A DNA stretch of 8,657 bases from Eubacteriales bacterium (lineage in GTDB: Bacteria > Bacillota > Clostridia > Peptostreptococcales > Anaerovoracaceae), in assembly GCA_029098205.1 (NCBI GenBank), contig JAQXNW010000142.1:1-8657 (forward strand). The letters are read 5' to 3'. A model generated the notes under the pieces. That model was not told where the DNA came from. It did not search any database and saw only the letters and a list, made by a program, of their open reading frames with translations. Both the position numbers and the translations under genes were made by a program. Shown here one piece after another: positions 1-6,061 of the stretch; within the stretch, counting starts at the first letter, position 1; each line of letters starts with the position of its first letter.

Positions 1-25
1 TATATTTTGAAAGGAAAATAAACCA

Positions 26-1426
26 ATGGTCACGAAGAAGCGTGCAGCGTTTCATACGCTCGGATGCAAAGTGAATCAATATGAAACCGAAGCGCTGATC
101 GAGCAGTTTCGAAGAGCGGGGTTTGAAATCGTCGGAGAAGATCAGACCGCAGATGCGTATATCATTAATACCTGCACAGTGACGAATCTGGCGGATCGAA
201 AGTCCAGGCAGTTCATCCGAAGAGCGAGAAAAAAGAATTCGGAAGCGGTGATCGCGGTTACTGGCTGTTATGCACAGGTAAAGCCGGAAGAAATCTCTTC
301 GATCGAAGGCGTCGAAATTGTCTGCGGTACGGATGAGAAGAAGGAGCTTCTTCACCTTGTGGAAGAACGGCTGGTGGAAAAAGACAAAGAGGATTTGGAA
401 AATATACCGGATGTTAAGGTTCTCCCGCATGATGAACTGACGCAGTATGAGGAACTTGGACATATCCGCGGGATGGGATCGAGAAGCCGCGCGTTTATTA
501 AGATCCAGGATGGATGCGACAATTACTGTACGTATTGTCTGATTCCGTATGCCAGAGGAAGGATACGGAGCCGTGCGGAGAAGGATATTATTGAGGAAGT
601 TCAGCGACTTACAGATGCGGGCTTCGCGGAAATTGTCCTGACCGGAATCAATACCGCGTATTATGGAAGAGAGAACGCTTCTGCTGGAGGCGGACTGGAA
701 CCTCTTCTCGCGAAGCTGAACGATCTTTCGGGGGATTTCCGGATCCGACTCAGTTCTCTGGAGCCGACCATGATCGACGCGGCGTATGTGAAAAGACTTC
801 TTCCCTTTGACCGTCTCTGCCATCATCTTCATCTGGCGCTTCAGAGCGGATCGGACCGCGTTCTGACCGAGATGCACCGCCGCTATACAATGAAAGAATA
901 CCGGGAAATTTTAGATGTTCTTCGGGATTTTGATCCGGAGTACGGTGTTTCCACCGATATCATCGTAGGTTTTCCGGGGGAGACGGAACGTGATTTTCAG
1001 GAAAGCGTGAAAATCGTCCGGGAAGCGAGGTTCTGCAAAACGCATGTTTTCCCGTATTCACCGAGAGAGGGAACGGCCGCGTCGCTTCGGACCGATCAGA
1101 TTCCCGGAACCGTGAAACATGAGAGGTCAAAAATTCTGCTGGAGGAAGCGGATCAGGCGGAGCAGGACTTTCTCCGCTCCTGCACCGGATCTTTCAGGGA
1201 TGTTCTGATTGAAAAGACGCCGGAGGATCCGGTTACAGGCGAGGATCAGGGAATCTTCGAAGATGAGAAAATGACTGCGGAAAAGGACGGTGAAAAAGCT
1301 TTCTCAGAGGGGTATACCGATAACTATATAAAAACATTGATTTACGGAAGCGCGGAAACGGGAACGATCCGGAAAGTCCGCCTTAACGGCGTAATGGACG
1401 GAGGAATGCGCGGAGAACTTGTTTAG
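26..1426 (+). CDS. mtaB: tRNA (N6-L-threonylcarbamoyladenosine(37)-C2)-methylthiotransferase MtaB
   Basis: MtaB is a cytoplasmic radical-SAM enzyme that adds a methylthio group to t6A at position 37 of ANN-decoding tRNAs, giving ms2t6A. Seen: the N-terminal MTTase (UPF0004) domain begins TLGCKVNQYET, the signature that separates MtaB from MiaB and RimO, and has cluster-binding Cys14, Cys50 and Cys81. The radical-SAM domain carries the CxxxCxxC motif at Cys164, Cys168 and Cys171. A C-terminal TRAM-like region contains GYTDNY at 429-434. The ATG at 26 has an AAAGGA ribosome site at 10-15 and gives a full-length 466-residue protein, close to the family size. In B. subtilis the orthologue yqeV also lies just upstream of rpsU. 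Odd: about 32 mostly acidic residues (397-428) lie between the first TRAM strand and GYTDNY, which looks longer than usual. No terminator is visible after the stop. Confidence 0.96.
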   Translation: MVTKKRAAFHTLGCKVNQYETEALIEQFRRAGFEIVGEDQTADAYIINTCTVTNLADRKSRQFIRRARKKNSEAVIAVTGCYAQVKPEEISSIEGVEIVCGTDEKKELLHLVEERLVEKDKEDLENIPDVKVLPHDELTQYEELGHIRGMGSRSRAFIKIQDGCDNYCTYCLIPYARGRIRSRAEKDIIEEVQRLTDAGFAEIVLTGINTAYYGRENASAGGGLEPLLAKLNDLSGDFRIRLSSLEPTMIDAAYVKRLLPFDRLCHHLHLALQSGSDRVLTEMHRRYTMKEYREILDVLRDFDPEYGVSTDIIVGFPGETERDFQESVKIVREARFCKTHVFPYSPREGTAASLRTDQIPGTVKHERSKILLEEADQAEQDFLRSCTGSFRDVLIEKTPEDPVTGEDQGIFEDEKMTAEKDGEKAFSEGYTDNYIKTLIYGSAETGTIRKVRLNGVMDGGMRGELV

Positions 1427-1452
1427 CCGAATGACTCTTCGTTATGATATTA

Positions 1453-1468
1453 TGATATAATGTATAAT
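1453..1468 (+). promoter_or_regulatory. Extended -10 promoter for the HIT-family gene
   Basis: TGATATAAT at 1453-1461 is a perfect TGnTATAAT extended -10 element. A second TATAAT overlaps the initial transcribed region at 1463-1468. The best -35 match is weak: ATGACT at 1431-1436, 4 of 6 with a 19-base spacer. This fits an extended -10 promoter that needs little -35 contact. It lies 27 bases after the mtaB stop and 28 bases before the HIT start, so the HIT gene probably has its own transcript as well as any read-through from mtaB. Confidence 0.6.
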
Positions 1469-1496
1469 TATTTCAGGGAAAGGAGGGGTGAATTCT

Positions 1497-1841
1497 ATGG
1501 CTGAGGATTGTCTGTTCTGCGGAATCGCGAATCATGAGATTCCGTCTGAAATTATCTATGAGGATGATCAGATCTGCGTGTATAAAGACATCGCGCCGCA
1601 GGCGCCGGTTCACGTTCTGATGATCCCGAAGAAGCATATCGAATCGCTGGATACAGTGACGGAGGAAGACCGGGATCTTCTCGGGTATATGCTTTTTAAG
1701 GTGAAGGATATCGTGAAACTGGCGGGTATTGAGAATGGATACCGGGTTGTAAGCAATAACGGTGAGAATGCGCAGCAAACGGTAAAACATATCCACCTTC
1801 ATATTCTGGGAAACCGCAAATTCAGCTGGCCTCCAGGCTGA
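1497..1841 (+). CDS. hinT: HinT-type HIT family nucleotide hydrolase
   Basis: A histidine-triad purine nucleoside phosphoramidase: HinT proteins hydrolyse AMP-lysine, AMP-NH2 and similar adenylates in the cytoplasm. Their physiological role in bacteria is poorly defined. Seen: the 114-residue protein has an N-terminal CLFC pair (Cys5, Cys8), found in many zinc-containing HinT members, the HIT motif H98-x-H100-x-H102, and the usual WPPG C-terminus. The length fits a stand-alone HinT. The ATG at 1497 is chosen because AGGAGG at 1481-1486 sits 10 bases upstream. The in-frame GTG at 1488 would leave only one base after that site. The gene lies between mtaB and rpsU and appears to have its own promoter. 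HinT rather than the longer Fhit-like bacterial Hit is an inference from length and the C-terminal motif. Confidence 0.93.
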   Translation: MAEDCLFCGIANHEIPSEIIYEDDQICVYKDIAPQAPVHVLMIPKKHIESLDTVTEEDRDLLGYMLFKVKDIVKLAGIENGYRVVSNNGENAQQTVKHIHLHILGNRKFSWPPG

Positions 1842-1872
1842 TTCCGCGGGCTGCGGGAACGCTTTTATTTTT
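1842..1872 (+). terminator. Weak intrinsic terminator candidate after hinT
   Basis: TTCC (1842-1845) pairs with GGAA (1856-1859), and GC (1846-1847) with GC (1853-1854), leaving one bulged G. The T-rich tract TTTTATTTTT follows at 1863-1872 after a three-base gap. The stem is short and imperfect, so termination may be partial. It lies directly against the hinT stop codon, and the rpsU promoter is about 90 bases further on. Confidence 0.4.
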
Positions 1873-1959
1873 GAAATGGCTAAGAAAACGGACGAAGAAA
1901 TTTACATTCGTGGAGATGCTTTTTTGATGGATTTTTGTACAGGATTCGTCCGAAAATAC

Positions 1960-1988
1960 TTGCCTCGGTAAAAAAAGAAGCGTATACT
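1960..1988 (+). promoter_or_regulatory. Sigma-A-type promoter of rpsU
   Basis: The -35 element TTGCCT (1960-1965) and -10 element TATACT (1983-1988) are separated by exactly 17 bases; each matches the consensus at 4 or 5 of 6 positions. Transcription would start near 1995, giving a 5' UTR of about 50 bases before the rpsU ATG. This is the clearest promoter in the window. It makes rpsU a single-gene transcript of about 320 bases ending at the terminator at 2281-2315. The upstream part of the gap (1873-1959) shows nothing further that can be supported. Confidence 0.75.
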
Positions 1989-2007
1989 GAATTCCGTTAT
2001 GGCGGAT

Positions 2008-2017
2008 GCTGTATGCA
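2008..2017 (+). repeat. rpsU 5' UTR element complementary to the rpsU terminator
   Basis: GCTGTATGCA in the predicted rpsU 5' UTR is the exact reverse complement of TGCATACAGC (2300-2309), the right arm of the rpsU terminator. It also matches the terminator's left arm (2281-2290, GCTGTATGTA) at 9 of 10 positions. The two sites lie about 290 bases apart on the same predicted transcript, so they could pair end to end or compete with terminator folding. Any function is inference. Confidence 0.4.
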
Positions 2018-2029
2018 ATTTTGAGACGC

Positions 2030-2039
2030 AAGGAGGTGA
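2030..2039 (+). promoter_or_regulatory. Consensus ribosome binding site of rpsU
   Basis: AAGGAGGTGA matches the anti-Shine-Dalgarno complement without a mismatch, and the ATG follows 6 bases later. It is the strongest such site in the window, as expected for a highly expressed ribosomal protein gene, and it supports the start at 2046. Confidence 0.85.
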
Positions 2040-2045
2040 ATCGGG

Positions 2046-2225
2046 ATGGCACAGGTAAACGTTAGAGAGAATGAAAGCCTGGAAAGTGCTCTTAAGAGAT
2101 TCAAGAGAGCTTGCGCTAGAGATGGTGTCATGGCTGAAGTCAGAAAAAGAGAGCATTACGAAAAACCAAGCGTGAAGAGAAAGAAGAAGTCCGAGGCTGC
2201 CAGAAAGAAGGCCAGAAAGTATTAA
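2046..2225 (+). CDS. rpsU: Small ribosomal subunit protein bS21
   Basis: S21 is a small basic protein of the 30S platform, next to the 3' end of 16S rRNA and the anti-Shine-Dalgarno region, where it helps translation initiation. Seen: 59 residues, the family length, beginning MAQVNVRENE. The ALKRFKRAC segment and the helix around EVRKREHYEKPS are typical of S21, and a Lys/Arg-rich C-terminus ends RKKARKY. The gene sits between its own promoter (1960-1988) and a strong terminator (2281-2315). Codon use differs from its neighbours: arginine is encoded entirely by AGA (with one AGA in an Arg-Asp pair and none of CGG/CGC, which dominate nearby), consistent with high-expression codon bias rather than transfer. 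In B. subtilis the orthologue also follows mtaB (yqeV). Confidence 0.97.
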   Translation: MAQVNVRENESLESALKRFKRACARDGVMAEVRKREHYEKPSVKRKKKSEAARKKARKY

Positions 2226-2280
2226 TCTGGTTTTAACGGCAGAGAACGACAAATCGGTTCTTTAAGCATGGAACGATCAG

Positions 2281-2315
2281 GCTGTATGTAGATTCTTTCT
2301 GCATACAGCTTTTTT
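2281..2315 (+). terminator. Strong intrinsic terminator of rpsU
   Basis: An 11-bp stem is formed by 2281-2291 and 2299-2309 (one T·G wobble), with a 7-base loop ATTCTTT, followed by six T residues at 2310-2315. It ends the rpsU transcript 56 bases after the stop codon. A smaller upstream hairpin (AGAGAAC 2241-2247 with GTTCTTT 2257-2263) lies between the stop codon and the terminator; its role is unknown. Confidence 0.88.
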
Positions 2316-2336
2316 CGTGTTTGAACAGAAGAAACG

Positions 2337-2345
2337 TGGTATATT
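2337..2345 (+). promoter_or_regulatory. Extended -10 promoter candidate for the phoH operon
   Basis: TGGTATATT is a TGn extended -10 element with TATATT at 2340-2345. TTGAAC at 2321-2326 resembles a -35, but the spacer is only 13 bases, so no proper -35 is present. Because the rpsU terminator ends at 2315, phoH and the genes behind it need a promoter here. The same extended -10 type is seen before hinT. Confidence 0.45.
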
Positions 2346-2397
2346 GAGGACAGAAAGCGGAAGGCGGCATAGGCCGGGGAAAGGAATTTGGTGAAAT

Positions 2398-3393
2398 TTG
2401 AGCGATTTTCTGCATATTCCAGCGGATGGTACGGATCTGGAAGAATTGTTCGGAAGTATGGATCAGAATATGGATTTGATCCGGGAAGCGACGGGCGCGT
2501 CGGTCATGCAGCGGGACGGTGAGATTCTTGTAAAAGCTCCGGAAGAGGAGAAAGCAGAACTCGCAGCTTCCATGATCCGGGAATTGATGGAAGCTATTTC
2601 GCGCGGTGAAAAACTGGACAGTCAGAAAGTGCATTATGTGCTGGATCTTGCGCGCGGCGGCGTATCCTACGGTGAACAGGAGATGTCGAAGGACATCATT
2701 GCGTTTACGACAAAGGGGCGCCCCATTCGCCCGAAAACCATCGGGCAGAAAATGTATGTGAAGAGCATGGCGAAAAGAGACGTTGTTTTCGCCATCGGCC
2801 CCGCAGGTACGGGAAAGACATATATTGCGGTCGCGACGGCGGTATCGGCGCTGAAAGACAAGAAGGTGGACCGGATCATTCTGACGCGTCCGGCCGTGGA
2901 AGCCGGCGAAAATCTCGGATTCCTTCCGGGCGATTTGAAAGATAAAGTGGATCCGTATCTTCGGCCGCTTTATGATGCGCTGTATGACGTTCTCGGACGG
3001 GAGAAGACGCTTGCGCTTATGGAGAAGGAAGTCATTGAGGTGGCTCCTCTCGCGTATATGCGCGGAAGAACGCTGGATGACGCATTCATTATTCTGGATG
3101 AGGCGCAGAATACCACCCGGGAGCAGATGAAAATGTTCCTTACCAGGATGGGGTTCGGTTCAAAAGTGGTCGTGACCGGAGATGTGACGCAGATTGACCT
3201 TCCGGATGGCCGAAAGAGCGGACTGATCGATGCGGAGCGGGTTCTTCGGAATGTGAAGGGCATTGATTTCTGCTATTTGAAAGAAGTGGATGTCGTCCGG
3301 CACGAGATGGTAAAGCGGATCATCCGGGCTTATGATCAATATGAAAATCGTTCTTCTTCTGAGAAGAATCATCGGAAGGAGGGCGAAGCATGA
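2398..3393 (+). CDS. phoH: PhoH family P-loop ATPase
   Basis: PhoH is a cytoplasmic P-loop NTPase related to the N-terminal part of superfamily 1 helicases. Its constant placement next to ybeY and era suggests a role in RNA metabolism or ribosome maturation, but its exact reaction is not settled. Seen: Walker A GPAGTGKT at 134-141, Walker B IILDEAQN at about 231-238 (Asp234, Glu235), and GDVTQIDLP at 261-269. The 331-residue length is normal. The start is TTG at 2398: a TGA in frame just upstream (2392-2394) excludes a longer form, and the next ATG (2458) would remove the conserved N-terminal segment. The AAAGGA site at 2380-2385 is 12 bases away, rather far, so initiation may be weak. The stop overlaps the next start (ATGA, 3390-3393), implying translational coupling. 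Confidence 0.95.
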   Translation: MSDFLHIPADGTDLEELFGSMDQNMDLIREATGASVMQRDGEILVKAPEEEKAELAASMIRELMEAISRGEKLDSQKVHYVLDLARGGVSYGEQEMSKDIIAFTTKGRPIRPKTIGQKMYVKSMAKRDVVFAIGPAGTGKTYIAVATAVSALKDKKVDRIILTRPAVEAGENLGFLPGDLKDKVDPYLRPLYDALYDVLGREKTLALMEKEVIEVAPLAYMRGRTLDDAFIILDEAQNTTREQMKMFLTRMGFGSKVVVTGDVTQIDLPDGRKSGLIDAERVLRNVKGIDFCYLKEVDVVRHEMVKRIIRAYDQYENRSSSEKNHRKEGEA

Positions 3394-4334
3394 ATTTTTA
3401 CTTCGACAGACCGGAAGAGGTTCCGAAAGAGCGGATTGAGACGATGAAAAAGGCAGCGGAGCTTACTGTCCGAAGAGAAGGTCTGGATCCGGACCTTCTG
3501 GAAGTCAGTGTCAGCTTTGTTTCTCCGGAAGAAATTCGAAGCCTGAACCGTCAGTACCGGAATGTGGATCGCGTAACGGATGTTCTTTCTTTTCCGCAGT
3601 TTGAGAGCGCGGATGAGATCCGCACGTTCGGAGAGAACTTCGGAATGGCGGAGCTGGGCGACGTCGTAATCTGTCCGGAACGAGCGGCAGAGCAGGCAAA
3701 ATTGTTCGGGCATTCGGAGGAAAGGGAAATTATTTATCTCTTTGTCCACAGCATGCTTCATCTTCTTGGATATGATCATATGGAAGCGGATGAAAAGCAG
3801 GAGATGCGGACGAAAGAAGAGGAAATTATGACAATCCTCGGGATTCCAAGAGAGAACGCGGAGAACGCGGGAGAAGAGACTGGGAAACTCCTTTTTCAGA
3901 AAGCGATGGATGCGAGCTTAGGCTCCTGGTCTCCGTACTCTGGGTTCCGCGTCGGTGCGGCGATTCAGGCGATGAACGAAGAAGGAGACACCGGAATTTT
4001 CACGGGTGCGAATGTCGAGAATATCTCTTATGGCGGAACAATCTGCGCGGAGCGCGCGGCTTCTGTGAAAGCCGTAAACGCCGGATATCGGATCTTTCTC
4101 GCGGGAGCGTCCTGTTCCCCGGACGGGACGGCTTCCCCCTGTGGAATCTGCAGGCAGTTTCTTTCGGAATTCGGACCGGATATGGTATTTTTCTTCGGCC
4201 CGGATGAGGATCACCTGCAGCGGAAGACTTTGTCCGAGCTTCTTCCCGGACAGTTCCGGTTTTCGAAAATGTTAGCGGGCGAAGCAGGAAGAAACGGCAG
4301 CGTAAATAATGACAGCGAAAAGGAGAAGGAATGA
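3390..4334 (+). CDS. ybeY-cdd: Fused endoribonuclease YbeY - cytidine deaminase
   Basis: Two enzymes are read in one open frame of 314 residues. Residues 1 to about 155 are YbeY, a zinc endoribonuclease of 16S rRNA 3'-end maturation and ribosome quality control, with its metal motif at His120, His124 and His130 (HSMLHLLGYDH). After about 10 linker residues, about 163-297 form a complete cytidine deaminase of normal length: SPYSGFRVGAA, the CAE motif with zinc-binding Cys219 and catalytic Glu221, and PCGIC with Cys251 and Cys254. A charged tail of about 20 residues follows. All key residues of both enzymes are kept. The start at 3390 has AAGGAGGG at 3376-3383. In B. subtilis, dgkA separates ybeY from cdd, so loss of dgkA could have created the fusion. 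An in-frame ATG at 3828 preceded by GAGGA could allow a separate 168-residue deaminase. The frame also overlaps era by four bases. Confidence 0.93.
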   Translation: MNFYFDRPEEVPKERIETMKKAAELTVRREGLDPDLLEVSVSFVSPEEIRSLNRQYRNVDRVTDVLSFPQFESADEIRTFGENFGMAELGDVVICPERAAEQAKLFGHSEEREIIYLFVHSMLHLLGYDHMEADEKQEMRTKEEEIMTILGIPRENAENAGEETGKLLFQKAMDASLGSWSPYSGFRVGAAIQAMNEEGDTGIFTGANVENISYGGTICAERAASVKAVNAGYRIFLAGASCSPDGTASPCGICRQFLSEFGPDMVFFFGPDEDHLQRKTLSELLPGQFRFSKMLAGEAGRNGSVNNDSEKEKE

Positions 4335-5242
4335 AATCAGGGTTTATCGGGATCGTCGGGCGTCCGAATGTAGGAAAATCAACCCTTCTTAATTCTATGC
4401 TCGGAGAGAAAATCGCGATCGCAACCGCGAAGCCGCAGACAACAAGAAACACAATCAGAGGCATTTATACCAGAGAACCCGGGACAGATGGCCCTGAAGA
4501 CAGCGGCGCGCAGCTAATTTTGATCGATACTCCGGGAATCCATAAGGGCCATAACAAGCTCGGCGAGGCAATGACGGAGATGGCGCTGAGAACGCTGAAG
4601 GAAGTGGACCTTGTTCTTTTCCTTGTGGAAGGAAGCATGGAAGAAGGGCGCGGAGACCGAAGGATTCTGGAGCTTCTGAAGCAGATTCCGACGTCGAAAA
4701 TTCTGGTGATCAATAAAATCGATAAAATGTCGCCGGAGATGTATCTGAAAATATATAAAGAATATGAAGATACCGGCGTATTTGCAGACATATATGGCAC
4801 TTCAGCTCTGGAGGGGAAAAATGTCAGCGACCTCAGGAGGCGGATTGAGGAGTTTATGCCGGAAGGACCGATGTACTTCCCTGAGGATATGATCACGGAT
4901 TATCCGGAGCGTTTTCTGGTCAGCGAAGTGATCCGTGAGAAGGCTCTTCTTTATCTGAACGAGGAAGTTCCGCACGGAATCGCTGTGGAGGTGGAATCCT
5001 TCAAGGAAGACAACCGGCTGATCCGGATCGGCGCGGTTATCTACTGCGAGAAAAAATCGCATAAGGGCATCATTATCGGCAAAGGCGGCCGGAAACTGAA
5101 AGGAATCGGGAAGGCAGCCCGGGAAGAGCTTACCGATCTTTTAGGAAAGAAAATTTATTTGGAACTCTGGGTAAAGGTGCGGGAAGGTTGGAGAGAAAGC
5201 AATTCCGCACTGGAGGATTTTGGATATCTTATAAAGGACTGA
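4331..5242 (+). CDS. era: GTPase Era
   Basis: Era is an essential GTPase that binds the 3' end of 16S rRNA through a KH domain and acts as a checkpoint in 30S assembly. Seen: G1 GRPNVGKST (10-18), G2 region QTTRN (36-40), G3 DTPG (66-69), G4 NKID (128-131), G5 TSALEG around 157-162, and the C-terminal KH domain with the GKGGRKLKGIG loop (250-260). The 303-residue length is typical. A short acidic insertion (about 50-59, between the G2 strand and G3) makes that loop slightly longer than usual. The ATG at 4331 overlaps the stop of ybeY-cdd (ATGA) and has AAAGGAG at 4319-4325, so it is probably translationally coupled to YbeY, which is reported to act together with Era in E. coli. Confidence 0.97.
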   Translation: MKSGFIGIVGRPNVGKSTLLNSMLGEKIAIATAKPQTTRNTIRGIYTREPGTDGPEDSGAQLILIDTPGIHKGHNKLGEAMTEMALRTLKEVDLVLFLVEGSMEEGRGDRRILELLKQIPTSKILVINKIDKMSPEMYLKIYKEYEDTGVFADIYGTSALEGKNVSDLRRRIEEFMPEGPMYFPEDMITDYPERFLVSEVIREKALLYLNEEVPHGIAVEVESFKEDNRLIRIGAVIYCEKKSHKGIIIGKGGRKLKGIGKAAREELTDLLGKKIYLELWVKVREGWRESNSALEDFGYLIKD

Positions 5243-5272
5243 TCCCGTTTTTCTTATGGAGTGAAGACTATT

Positions 5273-6049
5273 ATGGCAGATACGGTGCAGGGCATTATAC
5301 TTCGGCAGACGAAAACAGCGGCCGGCGGCCGGCGGATGCTTGAAATTTTTACCGACCGGTATGGAAAAGTCTCTGCGTCGTCTTTTCCGGAGAGAAAAGG
5401 TAAAAAACGAACCGATCTCGCGATTCGGCCTTTTACATTGGGAGAATATTCGTTCTTGACCGGAAGGGAAAGCTTCCGCATTGAACGTGCGGAAGCAGTT
5501 CGTTCTTTTTATGGGATCGGAGAAGAGCCGGACCGTTTTCTGGCATCGTCTTTTGTCCTTGAGCTTACAGACCGGACGTTCCCGGAAAATGAGCCTTCCA
5601 GAGAGGCGTTCGAGCTTTTGAGGGATTTTCTTACCGTCATCGAACATAGAAAACGAGGATTTCTTACGCCGGTTCTGGCTTACGAGATCCATCTGCTCGC
5701 TGTCTTAGGTATTTTTCCAGTTATGGACCGCTGCGCTGCCTGCGGGAAACCGCTGCGCCCGGAAAATTGCTCCGGCTTTGGAATCCGTGAAGGCGGAATG
5801 TTGTGCGGGGACTGCCTGAGAAAAATACAGGAGAGCACAGGCGCGCAATTGATTTATAATGCCGATTTTGGTATCATAACAGCAATAGAATATTTTGCCG
5901 GACATCCGATGAAGGCGTTTCAGACTCTGGCGCTGGAGCGTACGAAAGCGAAGAATATACAGAAGGCTGTGAGAGAATATTTTGCGTATTATCTGGAAAT
6001 CGGAGCGCTGCGAAGCGACAGCGCGCTTCGAAATCTGGAGAATGTCTGA
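5273..6049 (+). CDS. recO: DNA repair protein RecO
   Basis: RecO is a cytoplasmic mediator of RecFOR recombinational repair that binds DNA and SSB and helps load RecA. Seen: an N-terminal OB fold (QGIILRQTK... EIFTDRYGK), a helical middle part, and a four-cysteine zinc module at Cys154, Cys157, Cys178 and Cys181. The 258-residue length is typical. The ATG at 5273 is preferred: GGAG at 5258-5261 lies 11 bases upstream, whereas the in-frame GTG at 5261 overlaps that site and would add only four residues. The gene follows era by 30 bases and precedes the next gene by 12, as part of the phoH operon. The era-recO order is conserved in Firmicutes. A 7-base tandem repeat (CGGCCGG twice, 5319-5332) lies in the N-terminal coding part. 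Confidence 0.95.
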   Translation: MADTVQGIILRQTKTAAGGRRMLEIFTDRYGKVSASSFPERKGKKRTDLAIRPFTLGEYSFLTGRESFRIERAEAVRSFYGIGEEPDRFLASSFVLELTDRTFPENEPSREAFELLRDFLTVIEHRKRGFLTPVLAYEIHLLAVLGIFPVMDRCAACGKPLRPENCSGFGIREGGMLCGDCLRKIQESTGAQLIYNADFGIITAIEYFAGHPMKAFQTLALERTKAKNIQKAVREYFAYYLEIGALRSDSALRNLENV

Positions 6050-6061
6050 AAGGAGAAAGCC

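Noticed and set aside
1901..1930. Second rpsU promoter with TTTACA as -35
   Set aside because: No acceptable -10 hexamer occurs 16-18 bases downstream.
1902..2252. 116-codon minus-strand frame across the rpsU region
   Set aside because: It is antisense to rpsU and its promoter; hydrophobic residues arise from the reverse of Lys/Arg codons.
5141..5692. 183-codon minus-strand frame across era and recO
   Set aside because: It runs antisense through two confidently identified genes, and the product is basic with no family resemblance.
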